From NCBI GenBank assembly GCA_945870315.1, contig CAMBRR010000017.1:1-34417 (forward strand): a DNA stretch of 34,417 nt, in the 5' to 3' direction. Under the pieces are notes generated by a model. The model had not been told where the DNA came from, searched no databases, and saw only the letters and a program-made list of their open reading frames with translations. The translations under genes were made by a program, and so were the position numbers. This stretch comes from an uncultured Bacteroidales bacterium (lineage in GTDB: Bacteria; Bacteroidota; Bacteroidia; Bacteroidales; UBA932). Positions 15,981 through 23,223 of the stretch are shown piece after piece (the stretch's first letter is position 1; each line of letters opens with the position of its first letter).

Positions 15981-16472
15981 ATGAGCCTGAATATGCCAAC
16001 AACTGCTATCAAAATAAAGGACACCGCCGCGATGATGGAAGAGATACGGTCCCTGATCGCTCAGGGAAAGACTGTCACCATAACCGCCAAGGGGAACAGT
16101 ATGAACCCATTCATTGCCAACAGCAGGGATCAGATAACCTTGGGACCGTGGAAGAAAGAAGATGTCGTTCCCGGGTGCGTTGCTCTTGTCAAGGATACAA
16201 GAGGGATATACCTTATACATCGGGTGGTCAAGGTAGAACAGAATCACATTGTTCTGCTGGGAGACGGCAATGTGGCTCAATATGAGAAAGCCGAATTAAG
16301 TCAGATAATCGGGCTGATGAAAAGCATATGCAGAAAAGGAAAGACCTATGAATCAGACAGTTTCGTCTGGAGAGCCTATTCCCTGATCTGGAAGTGGCTC
16401 ACTCCTGTCAGACGATACCCCCTCGGCTTGTGGAGAAGGCTCCACCGCAACCTGCTGTTTGTCCGCAAGTGA
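15981..16472 (+). CDS. S24/S26 family serine peptidase with Ser-His (S26B-type) dyad
   Basis: A 163-residue peptidase-like protein. GNSMNPFI carries the nucleophile S40 and YLIHRVVKV carries H80 at the place where bacterial signal peptidase I has Lys; VLLGDGN is the GD(N) box. A His there is typical of the S26B (SipW/SEC11) branch, so Ser-His catalysis is inferred. There is no N-terminal membrane helix; the only hydrophobic stretch is the short C-terminal WRAYSLIWKWLTP. Met at 15981 was chosen because the promoter covers the more upstream TTG; Met at 15993 also fits. Its last 120 bases overlap a convergent gene. Target unknown: not a LexA-like repressor, as no DNA-binding domain is present. 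Confidence 0.75.
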   Translation: MSLNMPTTAIKIKDTAAMMEEIRSLIAQGKTVTITAKGNSMNPFIANSRDQITLGPWKKEDVVPGCVALVKDTRGIYLIHRVVKVEQNHIVLLGDGNVAQYEKAELSQIIGLMKSICRKGKTYESDSFVWRAYSLIWKWLTPVRRYPLGLWRRLHRNLLFVRK

Positions 16473-16583
16473 CTTGCGATAGGCATCCATCCGCTTTTTC
16501 CAGGCTGCACGCCGGCGTTTTTCCTCTTTTTCACGACGCTCCCGCAGAGCTTCGAATTTTCCTTCAAGATAGTTGTCAGCCAT
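16353..16583 (-). CDS. Small basic coiled-coil protein (MADNYLE type), unknown function
   Basis: A 76-residue protein starting MADNYLEGKFEALRERREKEE, a start I associate with small conserved hypothetical proteins of Bacteroidales. Residues 5-43 are a charged, probably helical segment rich in Arg/Lys/Glu, and the rest is a Pro/Ser/Asp-rich tail. The ATG overlaps the manC stop (ATGGCTGA), so it should be translated by coupling with manC. Its 3' half is antisense to the last 120 bases of the S26 gene. No function can be given. If the overlap is real, the tail sequence is constrained by the peptidase on the other strand. Confidence 0.55.
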   Translation of the reverse strand: MADNYLEGKFEALRERREKEEKRRRAAWKKRMDAYRKSLADKQQVAVEPSPQAEGVSSDRSEPLPDQGIGSPDETV

Positions 16584-17691
16584 TTTCCTGAGAGTATTTA
16601 CCTATATTCTGTTCATTTTCAAGAGAGCATACCAGAAGACAGCCATCCTTCATTGCAACCACATAACCATCCAACCCCTCTACAACAGCCTTTACGGTGT
16701 CCGGCATACTGACGACACAATCCCGGCAGCCATACAACCTCACCCAGCCTTCATTCTGCCGAGAGACTGCATTCCCCTGCTCATCGACCGGCATAAATGA
16801 CTTCACCGAGCCCCAGGTCCCCAAATCGCTCCATGTAAAACCGGAAGGAATGACATATACCCTCGGAGACTTTTCCATAACGGCATAGTCAATGGATATC
16901 TTTTCACATTTCGGGAAGAGTTCCAGAAGTCTCCCCTCCTCCTGCGAAGTATTGAAACTCAGGGCAATAGTGTCCATAATAGAAGCAAGAGAGGGACAGA
17001 ATTCACGGATTTCAGCCTTCAAGGTGGCAGCGCTCCAGGCAAATATCCCTGCATTCCAGAAAAAGTTTCCGTCGGTGAGATACTTCATTGCCGTGGCGGA
17101 GTCAGGCTTTTCCTTGAAGGATTCTACCATAAATATTTTGTCATTTCCAGAGCATTGCGGAACCTCGCTGCCACGACAGATGTAACCATATCCTGTTTCC
17201 GGACGGGAAGGACAAATGCCAAGAGTGACAATCCGCCTTCCGCCGGCAGTAAAATCCAGGGCTGCAGAGATGATTCTGCGGAAAATGTCCATCTGCTGAA
17301 CATAGGCATCAGATGGAGTGAATACGATGTTTGCCGATGGATTTTCAGCCGCAATTTTCCATCCGGCATAGGCTATGCAAGGTGCTGTGCCGCGGCCTAC
17401 AGGTTCGGCAAGTATATGATTGGCAGGAAGTTGCGGCAGTTGCTTCTTCACGATGTCCACATATCTGCTGCCTGTCACCACCCATAGATTTTCCTTAGGA
17501 CAGACTCCCTCGAAGCGGTCTGCAGTCATCTGTATCAGCGTTCTGCCAGTCCCCAGAATGTCCACGAACTGTTTCGGCACTTCGGGCGTACTCACCGGCC
17601 AGAACCGGCTTCCTATTCCCCCGGCCATTATGACCACGTGGCGGTCAACCCAACTGCTCTCTGGAGCAGAAATATCTTTAATCTTATCCAT
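16576..17691 (-). CDS. manC: Mannose-1-phosphate guanylyltransferase
   Basis: Makes GDP-mannose from mannose-1-phosphate and GTP for glycan and capsule synthesis. The nucleotidyltransferase signature GGIGSRFWPVSTPEVPKQF is at 24-42. EPVGRGTAPCIAYAG (about 96-110), FTPSDAYVQQ, the sugar-binding FKEKPD and NFFWNAGIFAW follow, ending with ISIDYAVMEKSPRVYVIPSGFTWSDLGTW. At 371 residues it lacks the C-terminal PMI cupin of bifunctional ManC/AlgA, consistent with the separate manA in the window. The stop overlaps the next small gene. Divergent from phoH with closely placed promoters. Confidence 0.93.
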   Translation of the reverse strand: MDKIKDISAPESSWVDRHVVIMAGGIGSRFWPVSTPEVPKQFVDILGTGRTLIQMTADRFEGVCPKENLWVVTGSRYVDIVKKQLPQLPANHILAEPVGRGTAPCIAYAGWKIAAENPSANIVFTPSDAYVQQMDIFRRIISAALDFTAGGRRIVTLGICPSRPETGYGYICRGSEVPQCSGNDKIFMVESFKEKPDSATAMKYLTDGNFFWNAGIFAWSAATLKAEIREFCPSLASIMDTIALSFNTSQEEGRLLELFPKCEKISIDYAVMEKSPRVYVIPSGFTWSDLGTWGSVKSFMPVDEQGNAVSRQNEGWVRLYGCRDCVVSMPDTVKAVVEGLDGYVVAMKDGCLLVCSLENEQNIGKYSQENG

Positions 17692-17710
17692 CCAATATCA
17701 ATTTGACCCA

Positions 17711-17718
17711 CAAACTTA
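17711..17718 (-). promoter_or_regulatory. manC -7 element
   Basis: Minus strand TAAGTTTG (17718-17711) fits TAnnTTTG, 20 bases before the manC ATG. No TTTG is seen at the -33 spacing. Confidence 0.45.
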
Positions 17719-17741
17719 CATAAAATCTTCCGATTATTTTG

Positions 17742-17749
17742 TAACTTTA
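17742..17749 (+). promoter_or_regulatory. phoH -7 element
   Basis: TAACTTTA, one mismatch to TAnnTTTG. Expected start about 17755, which would make the Met at 17756 leaderless and favours the Met at 17777 as the phoH start. Confidence 0.45.
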
Positions 17750-17776
17750 CGGACAATGACTTTAAAATCGTCCGTT

Positions 17777-19174
17777 ATGGCACAATATGCAAATATTCCG
17801 TCCAAAAGCAAAGGACATACACCAAAAATCTTCGTTCTTGACACCAACATCATTCTCCACGACTACAAATGTATCCGGAAATTCCAGGACAACGACCTTG
17901 TGATACCGGTTGCAGTGCTGGAAGAACTGGACAAATTCAAGAAAGGCAACGATGCCCTCAGTTATAATGCAAGAGGGTTTATGAGGGAGCTGGACAGGCT
18001 CACAAGCGGTAAATTTTTCGGAAAGGAGGGCATTCCAATCGGCAAGGGACTCGGAGACATCAAGGTAGAGTTGAATCACCCCTTCCCTCAAAATCTGCTG
18101 AATTGCTTTGCAGATGACATTCAGGACCACCGTATCCTGTCAACGGCAATGTGGGTAAGGGACCACAATCCGGGCAGATTCACAGCCCTTGTCACCAAGG
18201 ACGTCAACCTCAGGATGAAAGCCAAGGCGGTGGGAATGGAAGCACAGGATTATCTGACCGACAAGATTGACGAAAGCAAGGTGGAGGGTACCTGCAACGA
18301 GATACTTGACGGGATAAAACTGCCTGCTGAAATCCTTCAGGAACTAAACTACGGCAGTGGTGAAGTCCACTGGAATAAGATTACTGACAAGATGCCGGGA
18401 GCGAACCAGCTGTTCCGTTTCAGATGGCCTTCCTCCGGAGAAAACGGGAACCAGCCACAGCAGATGGCAGTTTGCGCAAGGTTTGACAAGAGGAAAGGAA
18501 AGGTTGTACTTGTCAGGAAGAAAAGCGCATATGGAATATCGCCGAGAAATGACGAGCAGAAATTCGCGATGGATGCCTGCCTGAACCCGGACATCCAGCT
18601 GGTATCCCTGACGGGAGGAGCAGGTACCGGAAAGACGCTGATTGCCCTTGCATCTGCGCTCGAACAAGCCGGAGAATATGACCAAATAATCCTTTCAAGG
18701 CCGACCATCATCCTCGGCAACCAAGACATAGGTTTCCTTCCGGGAGACCAGAAAAGCAAGATGTCGCCGTTCATCCAGCCTCTGATGGACAACCTGACTG
18801 TCATCAAAAACTGCTTCAAGGCAACCAGCAAACAGGCCTCGAAAATCGACGCAATGCTCAATGAGGAAAAACTCGTCATCAGTCCTCTTGCATATATCAG
18901 GGGCCGAAGCCTAGGCAAGGTCTATTTCATCATAGATGAAGCCCAGAACCTGACTCCGCACGAGGTCAAGACCATCATAACTCGGGCTGGAGAAGGCACA
19001 AAAATGGTATTCACAGGTGACATTTTCCAGATTGACCAGCCATATCTGGACATATGGTCCAACGGTCTGACTCACCTCGGAGAAAAGATGGCCGGTCAGG
19101 AACTTTTCCAGCATATCAATCTGAGGAAAGGAGAAAGGAGTGAATTGTCGGAAATTGCAAGCAAATTATTATGA
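17777..19174 (+). CDS. PIN domain-PhoH family ATPase (YlaK-like, PhoH2 type)
   Basis: A 465-residue fusion of a PIN ribonuclease and a PhoH-type ATPase, the architecture called PhoH2 for which RNA helicase/RNase activity has been reported. The PIN part (about 17-160) has KIFVLDTNIILHD with acid D22, VLEELDKFKKG, ILSTAMWVRDH and ALVTKDVNLRMKA. The ATPase has Walker A 280-287 (GGAGTGKT), Walker B VYFIIDEAQNLTPHEVKTIITRAGEGTK and the GDIFQIDQPY motif. A longer reading frame upstream to 17420 lies in manC antisense and is not used. Single gene, 85 bases from divergent manC. Role in RNA turnover is inferred. Confidence 0.92.
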   Translation: MAQYANIPSKSKGHTPKIFVLDTNIILHDYKCIRKFQDNDLVIPVAVLEELDKFKKGNDALSYNARGFMRELDRLTSGKFFGKEGIPIGKGLGDIKVELNHPFPQNLLNCFADDIQDHRILSTAMWVRDHNPGRFTALVTKDVNLRMKAKAVGMEAQDYLTDKIDESKVEGTCNEILDGIKLPAEILQELNYGSGEVHWNKITDKMPGANQLFRFRWPSSGENGNQPQQMAVCARFDKRKGKVVLVRKKSAYGISPRNDEQKFAMDACLNPDIQLVSLTGGAGTGKTLIALASALEQAGEYDQIILSRPTIILGNQDIGFLPGDQKSKMSPFIQPLMDNLTVIKNCFKATSKQASKIDAMLNEEKLVISPLAYIRGRSLGKVYFIIDEAQNLTPHEVKTIITRAGEGTKMVFTGDIFQIDQPYLDIWSNGLTHLGEKMAGQELFQHINLRKGERSELSEIASKLL

Positions 19175-19198
19175 TTTTTAAATCATACGGTGAAAAAA

Positions 19199-19230
19199 TT
19201 TAATATTTAGGAATAAAAATCGTAAATTTG
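19199..19230 (+). promoter_or_regulatory. ppdK promoter
   Basis: TTTA (19199-19202), 20-bp spacer and TAAATTTG (19223-19230). The -7 element is exact, the -33 has one mismatch. The -7 covers the in-frame TTG at 19228, excluding it as a start. Confidence 0.65.
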
Positions 19231-19275
19231 CGCCGCTTGAAAATTCATTTATCTATTAATAAATTATTCGATTTT

Positions 19276-22002
19276 ATGGAAGACAACAAAAAAAGAGTCT
19301 ATCGTTTCGGTGGCAAAACTGCCGAGGGCGATGGAACAATGCGTGAACTCCTTGGAGGAAAGGGTGCAAACCTTGCAGAAATGTGCAGACTGAGCATCCC
19401 TGTTCCTGCTGGTTTCACCATCACAACTGAATGCTGTACTGAATATTATGAGCTTGGTGGTGGCTACAGCGACGCTCTCAAGGCAGAGGTTGCCGAGGCA
19501 CTAAAGGAGACCGAGAAAATCATGGGTATGAAATTCGGTGACACCGAGAATCCTCTCTTGGTCAGCTGCCGTTCAGGTGCCAGAAGTTCAATGCCTGGTA
19601 TGATGGATACCATCCTCAACATCGGACTTTGCTCCGCTACCATTCCTGGTATGATTGCAAGGACCAACAATCCTCGTTTCGTATATGATGCATATCGCCG
19701 TCTCATTATGATGTACTCTGATGTCGTAATGGAGAAAGCCGAAGGCATCGAGCCTGCAGATGGCCAGGGTATCCGCCAGCAGCTTGACAGGATGATGGAA
19801 GAGCTCAAGGAAGAGAAAGGATATGCTTCAGACACTGATATCACTGCTGATGAGCTCAAAGACCTTTGCGTCAAGTTCAAGGCAAGAGTCAAAGAAGTTC
19901 TCGGTGTTGACTTCCCGGATTCAGCAGAGGCTCAGCTTTGGGGCTCTATCGGTGGCGTATTCAAGTCTTGGAACGGAAAACGCGCAATCGCTTATCGTAA
20001 AATCGAAGGAATTCCGGATGACTGGGGTACTGCAGTGAACGTACAGTCAATGGTATTCGGAAATATGGGCAACACATCTGCAACAGGTGTGGCATTCTCC
20101 CGCAACCCTGCAAACGGTGACAACAAATTCTACGGAGAGTGGCTCATCAATGCTCAGGGAGAGGACGTTGTGGCAGGTATCCGCACTCCTAACCCACTCA
20201 ACGAGGCTACCAAGAACCCTCACAACCAGCACCTTGAGTCTCTTGAGACTGCAATGCCTGAGGTTTACAAGGAGCTTGATGACATCCGTCTCCACCTTGA
20301 GGAACACTTCCACGACATGCAGGACATCGAGTTCACAATCCAGGACGGCAAACTCTGGATGCTTCAGTGCCGTATTGGAAAGAGAACAGGTATCGCTGCC
20401 CTGAATATGGCAATGGATATGCTTGAGGAGGGAATGATTGATGAGAAGACAGCTGTAATGAGGGTATCCCCTTCTCAGCTCGACGAGATTCTCCACCCTA
20501 TTCTCGACCCTGCTTCCGAGAAAAAGGCAAGCGTAGTTGCTCTCGGTCTTCCGGCTTCTCCAGGTGGAGCAGTAGGAACCATTGTCTTCACTTCCGAGGC
20601 TGCAATGGAGGCTAACGAAAAAGGCATCAAGACCATCCTCGTTCGTGAGGAAACTTCTCCTGAAGATGTTGAAGGTATGCGTGCCTGCACCGGTATCCTT
20701 ACCCAGAGAGGTGGTATGACCTCACATGCTGCTCTTGTTGCACGTGGATGGGGCAAATGCTGCATCGTAGGTTGCGAAGCAATGAAGATTGACCTTGAAA
20801 CCAAGACCATCCGCTTCAAAGGTTCTGACAAGGAATACCACGAGGGAGACGTTCTTTCACTCAACGGTGCAAAAGGACTCGTTTATGACGTTGCCATTGA
20901 CACTATGGACGCTTCCGATAACCCTCGTTTCGTGAAGTTTATGGAAATCGTTGACAAGTTCCGCACTCTTGGTGTCCGCACCAACGCCGACACTCCGGAG
21001 GATGCAGAGCGTGCAATCAGCTTCGGTGCTGAGGGTATCGGTCTGTTCCGTATCGAGCATATGTTCTACGGCAAGAACTCTGAGACTCCGCTTTCAAAAC
21101 TCCGCAAGATGATTCTTGCCAAGAGCGATGAGGAGAGAAAGGCAGCTCTTGCTGAACTTGAGCCATACATCAAGGCTTCAGTCAAGGGTACGATGAAGGT
21201 TATGGATGGCAAGCCTGTCACCTTCCGTCTTCTCGACCCACCTCTTCACGAGTTCGTTCCTCAGACAGAGAACAAGAAAGAGGAACTTGCAGAGGAGCTT
21301 CACATCTCTGTAGGTGAGATTGAGAAACGTGGCGAGTCACTCCACGAGGTCAACCCTATGATGGGACACCGCGGAGTGCGTCTGCACATCACCTATCCTA
21401 TGATTTCCGAGACTCAGTTCCGTGCAATCTTCACGGCTGCTGCCGAGTTGAAGAAAGAGGGCTTCAATCCGCTTCCTGAGATTATGGTTCCTGTAACCAT
21501 TTCAGAGCGTGAGCTCCGCTTCCAGAAGGCAATCTGCGAGAAGATCAAAGCTGAGGTTGAGTCTACATTCGGATTCGCTATCGACTACAAGTTTGGTACT
21601 ATGATCGAGATTCCTCGTGCAGCCCTCACCGCTGACAGGATGGCTCGTACTGCTGAGTTCTTCTCATTCGGTACCAACGACCTTACCCAGATGACCTTCG
21701 GCTTCTCTCGCGATGACGTAGGAACCTTTATGGGTGAATACCTTGGCAACAAGCTTCTCGATGCCGATCCGTTCAAGACTCTTGACCAGAAGGCTGTCGG
21801 CAAGCTCGTTGACTATGCTGTTAAAGAAGGTCGTGGCACAAGGGAGAACCTCAAATGCGGTATCTGCGGCGAGCACGGCGGTGACCCTGCATCCGTAGAG
21901 TTCTGCTACAAGATTGGCCTCAACTATGTATCCTGCTCACCGTTCCGCGTGCCAATCGCACGTCTGGCTGCTGCACAGGCTGCAATCAAAGCAACCAAAT
22001 AA
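19276..22002 (+). CDS. ppdK: Pyruvate, phosphate dikinase
   Basis: Interconverts pyruvate, ATP and phosphate with PEP, AMP and pyrophosphate; in anaerobic Bacteroidota it can serve glycolysis or gluconeogenesis. The 908-residue chain has an N-terminal ATP-grasp domain (GGKGANLAEMCRLSIPVPAGFTI near 22-44), the phosphohistidine swivel domain GGMTSHAALVARGWGKCCIVG with H484, and the C-terminal PEP-binding barrel (GIGLFRIEHMF, MMGHRGVRLHITYP, FSFGTNDLTQMTFGFSRDD, CGICGEHGGDP). The ATG at 19276 gives MEDNKKRVYRFGGKT, the usual beginning; the TTG at 19228 lies in the promoter. Codon choice is more biased than in neighbours, as expected for high expression. Followed by a strong terminator. Confidence 0.97.
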   Translation: MEDNKKRVYRFGGKTAEGDGTMRELLGGKGANLAEMCRLSIPVPAGFTITTECCTEYYELGGGYSDALKAEVAEALKETEKIMGMKFGDTENPLLVSCRSGARSSMPGMMDTILNIGLCSATIPGMIARTNNPRFVYDAYRRLIMMYSDVVMEKAEGIEPADGQGIRQQLDRMMEELKEEKGYASDTDITADELKDLCVKFKARVKEVLGVDFPDSAEAQLWGSIGGVFKSWNGKRAIAYRKIEGIPDDWGTAVNVQSMVFGNMGNTSATGVAFSRNPANGDNKFYGEWLINAQGEDVVAGIRTPNPLNEATKNPHNQHLESLETAMPEVYKELDDIRLHLEEHFHDMQDIEFTIQDGKLWMLQCRIGKRTGIAALNMAMDMLEEGMIDEKTAVMRVSPSQLDEILHPILDPASEKKASVVALGLPASPGGAVGTIVFTSEAAMEANEKGIKTILVREETSPEDVEGMRACTGILTQRGGMTSHAALVARGWGKCCIVGCEAMKIDLETKTIRFKGSDKEYHEGDVLSLNGAKGLVYDVAIDTMDASDNPRFVKFMEIVDKFRTLGVRTNADTPEDAERAISFGAEGIGLFRIEHMFYGKNSETPLSKLRKMILAKSDEERKAALAELEPYIKASVKGTMKVMDGKPVTFRLLDPPLHEFVPQTENKKEELAEELHISVGEIEKRGESLHEVNPMMGHRGVRLHITYPMISETQFRAIFTAAAELKKEGFNPLPEIMVPVTISERELRFQKAICEKIKAEVESTFGFAIDYKFGTMIEIPRAALTADRMARTAEFFSFGTNDLTQMTFGFSRDDVGTFMGEYLGNKLLDADPFKTLDQKAVGKLVDYAVKEGRGTRENLKCGICGEHGGDPASVEFCYKIGLNYVSCSPFRVPIARLAAAQAAIKATK

Positions 22003-22023
22003 ATTGTTGCAATACAATCAATT

Positions 22024-22066
22024 AGGCGGTAAAGTTCTTATTCAAAAGGCTTTACCGCCTTTTTTA
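22024..22066 (+). terminator. ppdK terminator
   Basis: Perfect 11-bp inverted repeat AGGCGGTAAAG (22024-22034) and CTTTACCGCCT (22050-22060), a 15-base loop and a T tract 22060-22065. Its tail touches the -33 element of the next gene. Confidence 0.9.
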
Positions 22067-22098
22067 TTTGGTCAACCCCAATTTTTAAGTTAACTTTA
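22067..22098 (+). promoter_or_regulatory. Promoter of the TSUP transporter gene
   Basis: TTTG (22067-22070), 20-bp spacer, TAACTTTA (22091-22098; one mismatch). Expected start near 22103, 26 bases before the ATG. Confidence 0.65.
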
Positions 22099-22128
22099 AC
22101 GCCCGATTGCTAACAAGCCGGATGAGTT

Positions 22129-22857
22129 ATGGAATTGACCTCGTACTTTATCGTCTTCCTGATGGCAGCCGTGGCCAGTCTCACTCAAAGAGTGAGCGGT
22201 TTCGGTTTCGGAATCGTCATTATGATGGTGCTGCCTTTCATAATGCCTCATTATGGGGAAGCAACCGCCCTGTCCGGACTTCTTGCAATCTTTGCAGCCC
22301 TGATACCAGCAATCCGGATGTTCAAGCAAGTGTCCTGGAAAAAACTTTTACCCATCCTCATCACCTTTAGCGTAACCTCATTTTTCGCCGTTCTGGCACT
22401 TAAGTGGATTGACGGTCACATTGTAAAGAAGGCATTGGGAGGAGTAATGATTCTCATCAGTCTTTATTTCTTCTTTTTCAACGGGAAATTCCACCTGAAA
22501 CCGACTGCTGCAGTGCAAATTTCAATGGGTACGATTTCCGGGGCTATGGGCGGACTTTTCGCTATGCAGGGACCTCCGGCAGTAATATATTTCCTTGGGT
22601 GTTCTGACGACAAGTTGGAATATATGGCGCTTACTCAGTGGTATTTCTTGATAGGAAATACACTTATGACATTCTATAGGGCCGGAAACGGATTCGTGAC
22701 TGCCTGTGTACTGAAATCCTGGTGCGTCGGAATAGTCGGAGTTCTGATAGGACTGTACATTGGTTCCAAAATCTTTGAACACATCAACGCTGCCCTCCTC
22801 AGGCGCATCATCTACTGCTTTATGGCCTTCTCCGGCCTCGTCGCCCTCCTATCCTAA
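22129..22857 (+). CDS. TSUP (TauE/SafE) family membrane permease
   Basis: Inner-membrane protein of 242 residues with about seven to eight hydrophobic segments (roughly 5-25, 31-45, 47-62, 72-92, 98-118, 130-150, 165-180, 195-240). The TSUP pattern is present twice: SLTQRVSGFGFGIVIMMVLPF in the first half and ISGAMGGLFAMQGPPAVIYFL in the second, the G-x-G-G...P-P repeat of the family. Members carry sulfite, sulfoacetate, taurine or other small anions; no substrate can be assigned and no sulfur gene is adjacent. It has its own promoter, and the hairpin at 22932-22959 may stop it weakly. Confidence 0.85.
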   Translation: MELTSYFIVFLMAAVASLTQRVSGFGFGIVIMMVLPFIMPHYGEATALSGLLAIFAALIPAIRMFKQVSWKKLLPILITFSVTSFFAVLALKWIDGHIVKKALGGVMILISLYFFFFNGKFHLKPTAAVQISMGTISGAMGGLFAMQGPPAVIYFLGCSDDKLEYMALTQWYFLIGNTLMTFYRAGNGFVTACVLKSWCVGIVGVLIGLYIGSKIFEHINAALLRRIIYCFMAFSGLVALLS

Positions 22858-22926
22858 CATCAACCCGGCACAATCAAAGTCCAAAAGCATCCACCAGAAG
22901 CAGGAGCTCATTTTCAGACATATAAC

Positions 22927-22960
22927 AAAAAAAACGGAGTTCATTTCTGAACTCCGTTTG
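22927..22960 (-). terminator. Terminator of the tRNA-Lys pair
   Basis: A perfect 12-bp stem (22959-22948 with 22943-22932) with a 4-base loop, followed on the minus strand by eight T (22934-22927 region). It begins 1-2 bases after the tRNA-Lys(CTT) 3' end, leaving almost no trailer. On the plus strand there is no long T tract. Confidence 0.9.
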
Positions 22961-23033
22961 TGCTCCCTCAGGGGCTCGAACCCTGGACCCCAACATTAAG
23001 AGTGTCGTGCTCTACCAACTGAGCTAAGGAAGC
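22961..23033 (-). tRNA. tRNA-Lys (anticodon CTT)
   Basis: A 73-base cloverleaf. The acceptor GCTTCCT pairs with AGGGAGC (one T-G), followed by D arm GCTCAGTTGGTAGAGC. Anticodon stem CGACA/TGTTG carries loop CTCTTAA with anticodon CTT, and the T arm has GGTTCGAGCC. Discriminator A; CCA not encoded. Second of a tandem pair, 19 bases after tRNA-Lys(TTT). Confidence 0.95.
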
Positions 23034-23052
23034 AGAATAATAATGAACTTTG

Positions 23053-23125
23053 TGATCCGTTTGGGGCTCGAACCCAAGACCCCAACATTAAAAGTGTTGT
23101 GCTCTACCAACTGAGCTAACGAATC
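23053..23125 (-). tRNA. tRNA-Lys (anticodon TTT)
   Basis: A 73-base cloverleaf. Acceptor GATTCGT pairs with ACGGATC (one T-G); the anticodon stem CAACA/TGTTG carries loop CTTTTAA, anticodon TTT; the T arm has GGTTCGAGCC. Discriminator A; CCA not encoded. The anticodon arm and D arm are nearly identical to the neighbouring tRNA, so the pair arose by duplication. Confidence 0.95.
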
Positions 23126-23176
23126 AATCCAGGCCTCTTCGTTAGGTCTTGTGGACCTCCTTTCGAATTGGGATTG

Positions 23177-23207
23177 CAAAGATAGGCAAATTTCGTTACA
23201 CTCCAAA
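23177..23207 (-). promoter_or_regulatory. Promoter of the tRNA-Lys pair
   Basis: Minus strand TTTG (23207-23204), 19-bp spacer and TATCTTTG (23184-23177), an exact consensus fit. Expected start near 23172, about 47 bases before the first tRNA. It sits between the ygiQ stop and the tRNAs. Confidence 0.78.
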
Positions 23208-23223
23208 CTTTTTTAAAGATTTT

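Noticed and set aside
17420..17776. N-terminal extension of the PhoH protein reading frame
   Set aside because: It lies antisense to manC and upstream of the phoH -7 element; the family begins near the Met at 17777.
19228..19275. TTG start adding 16 residues to PPDK
   Set aside because: The TTG is inside the -7 promoter element and the extension does not resemble PPDK; ATG at 19276 fits.
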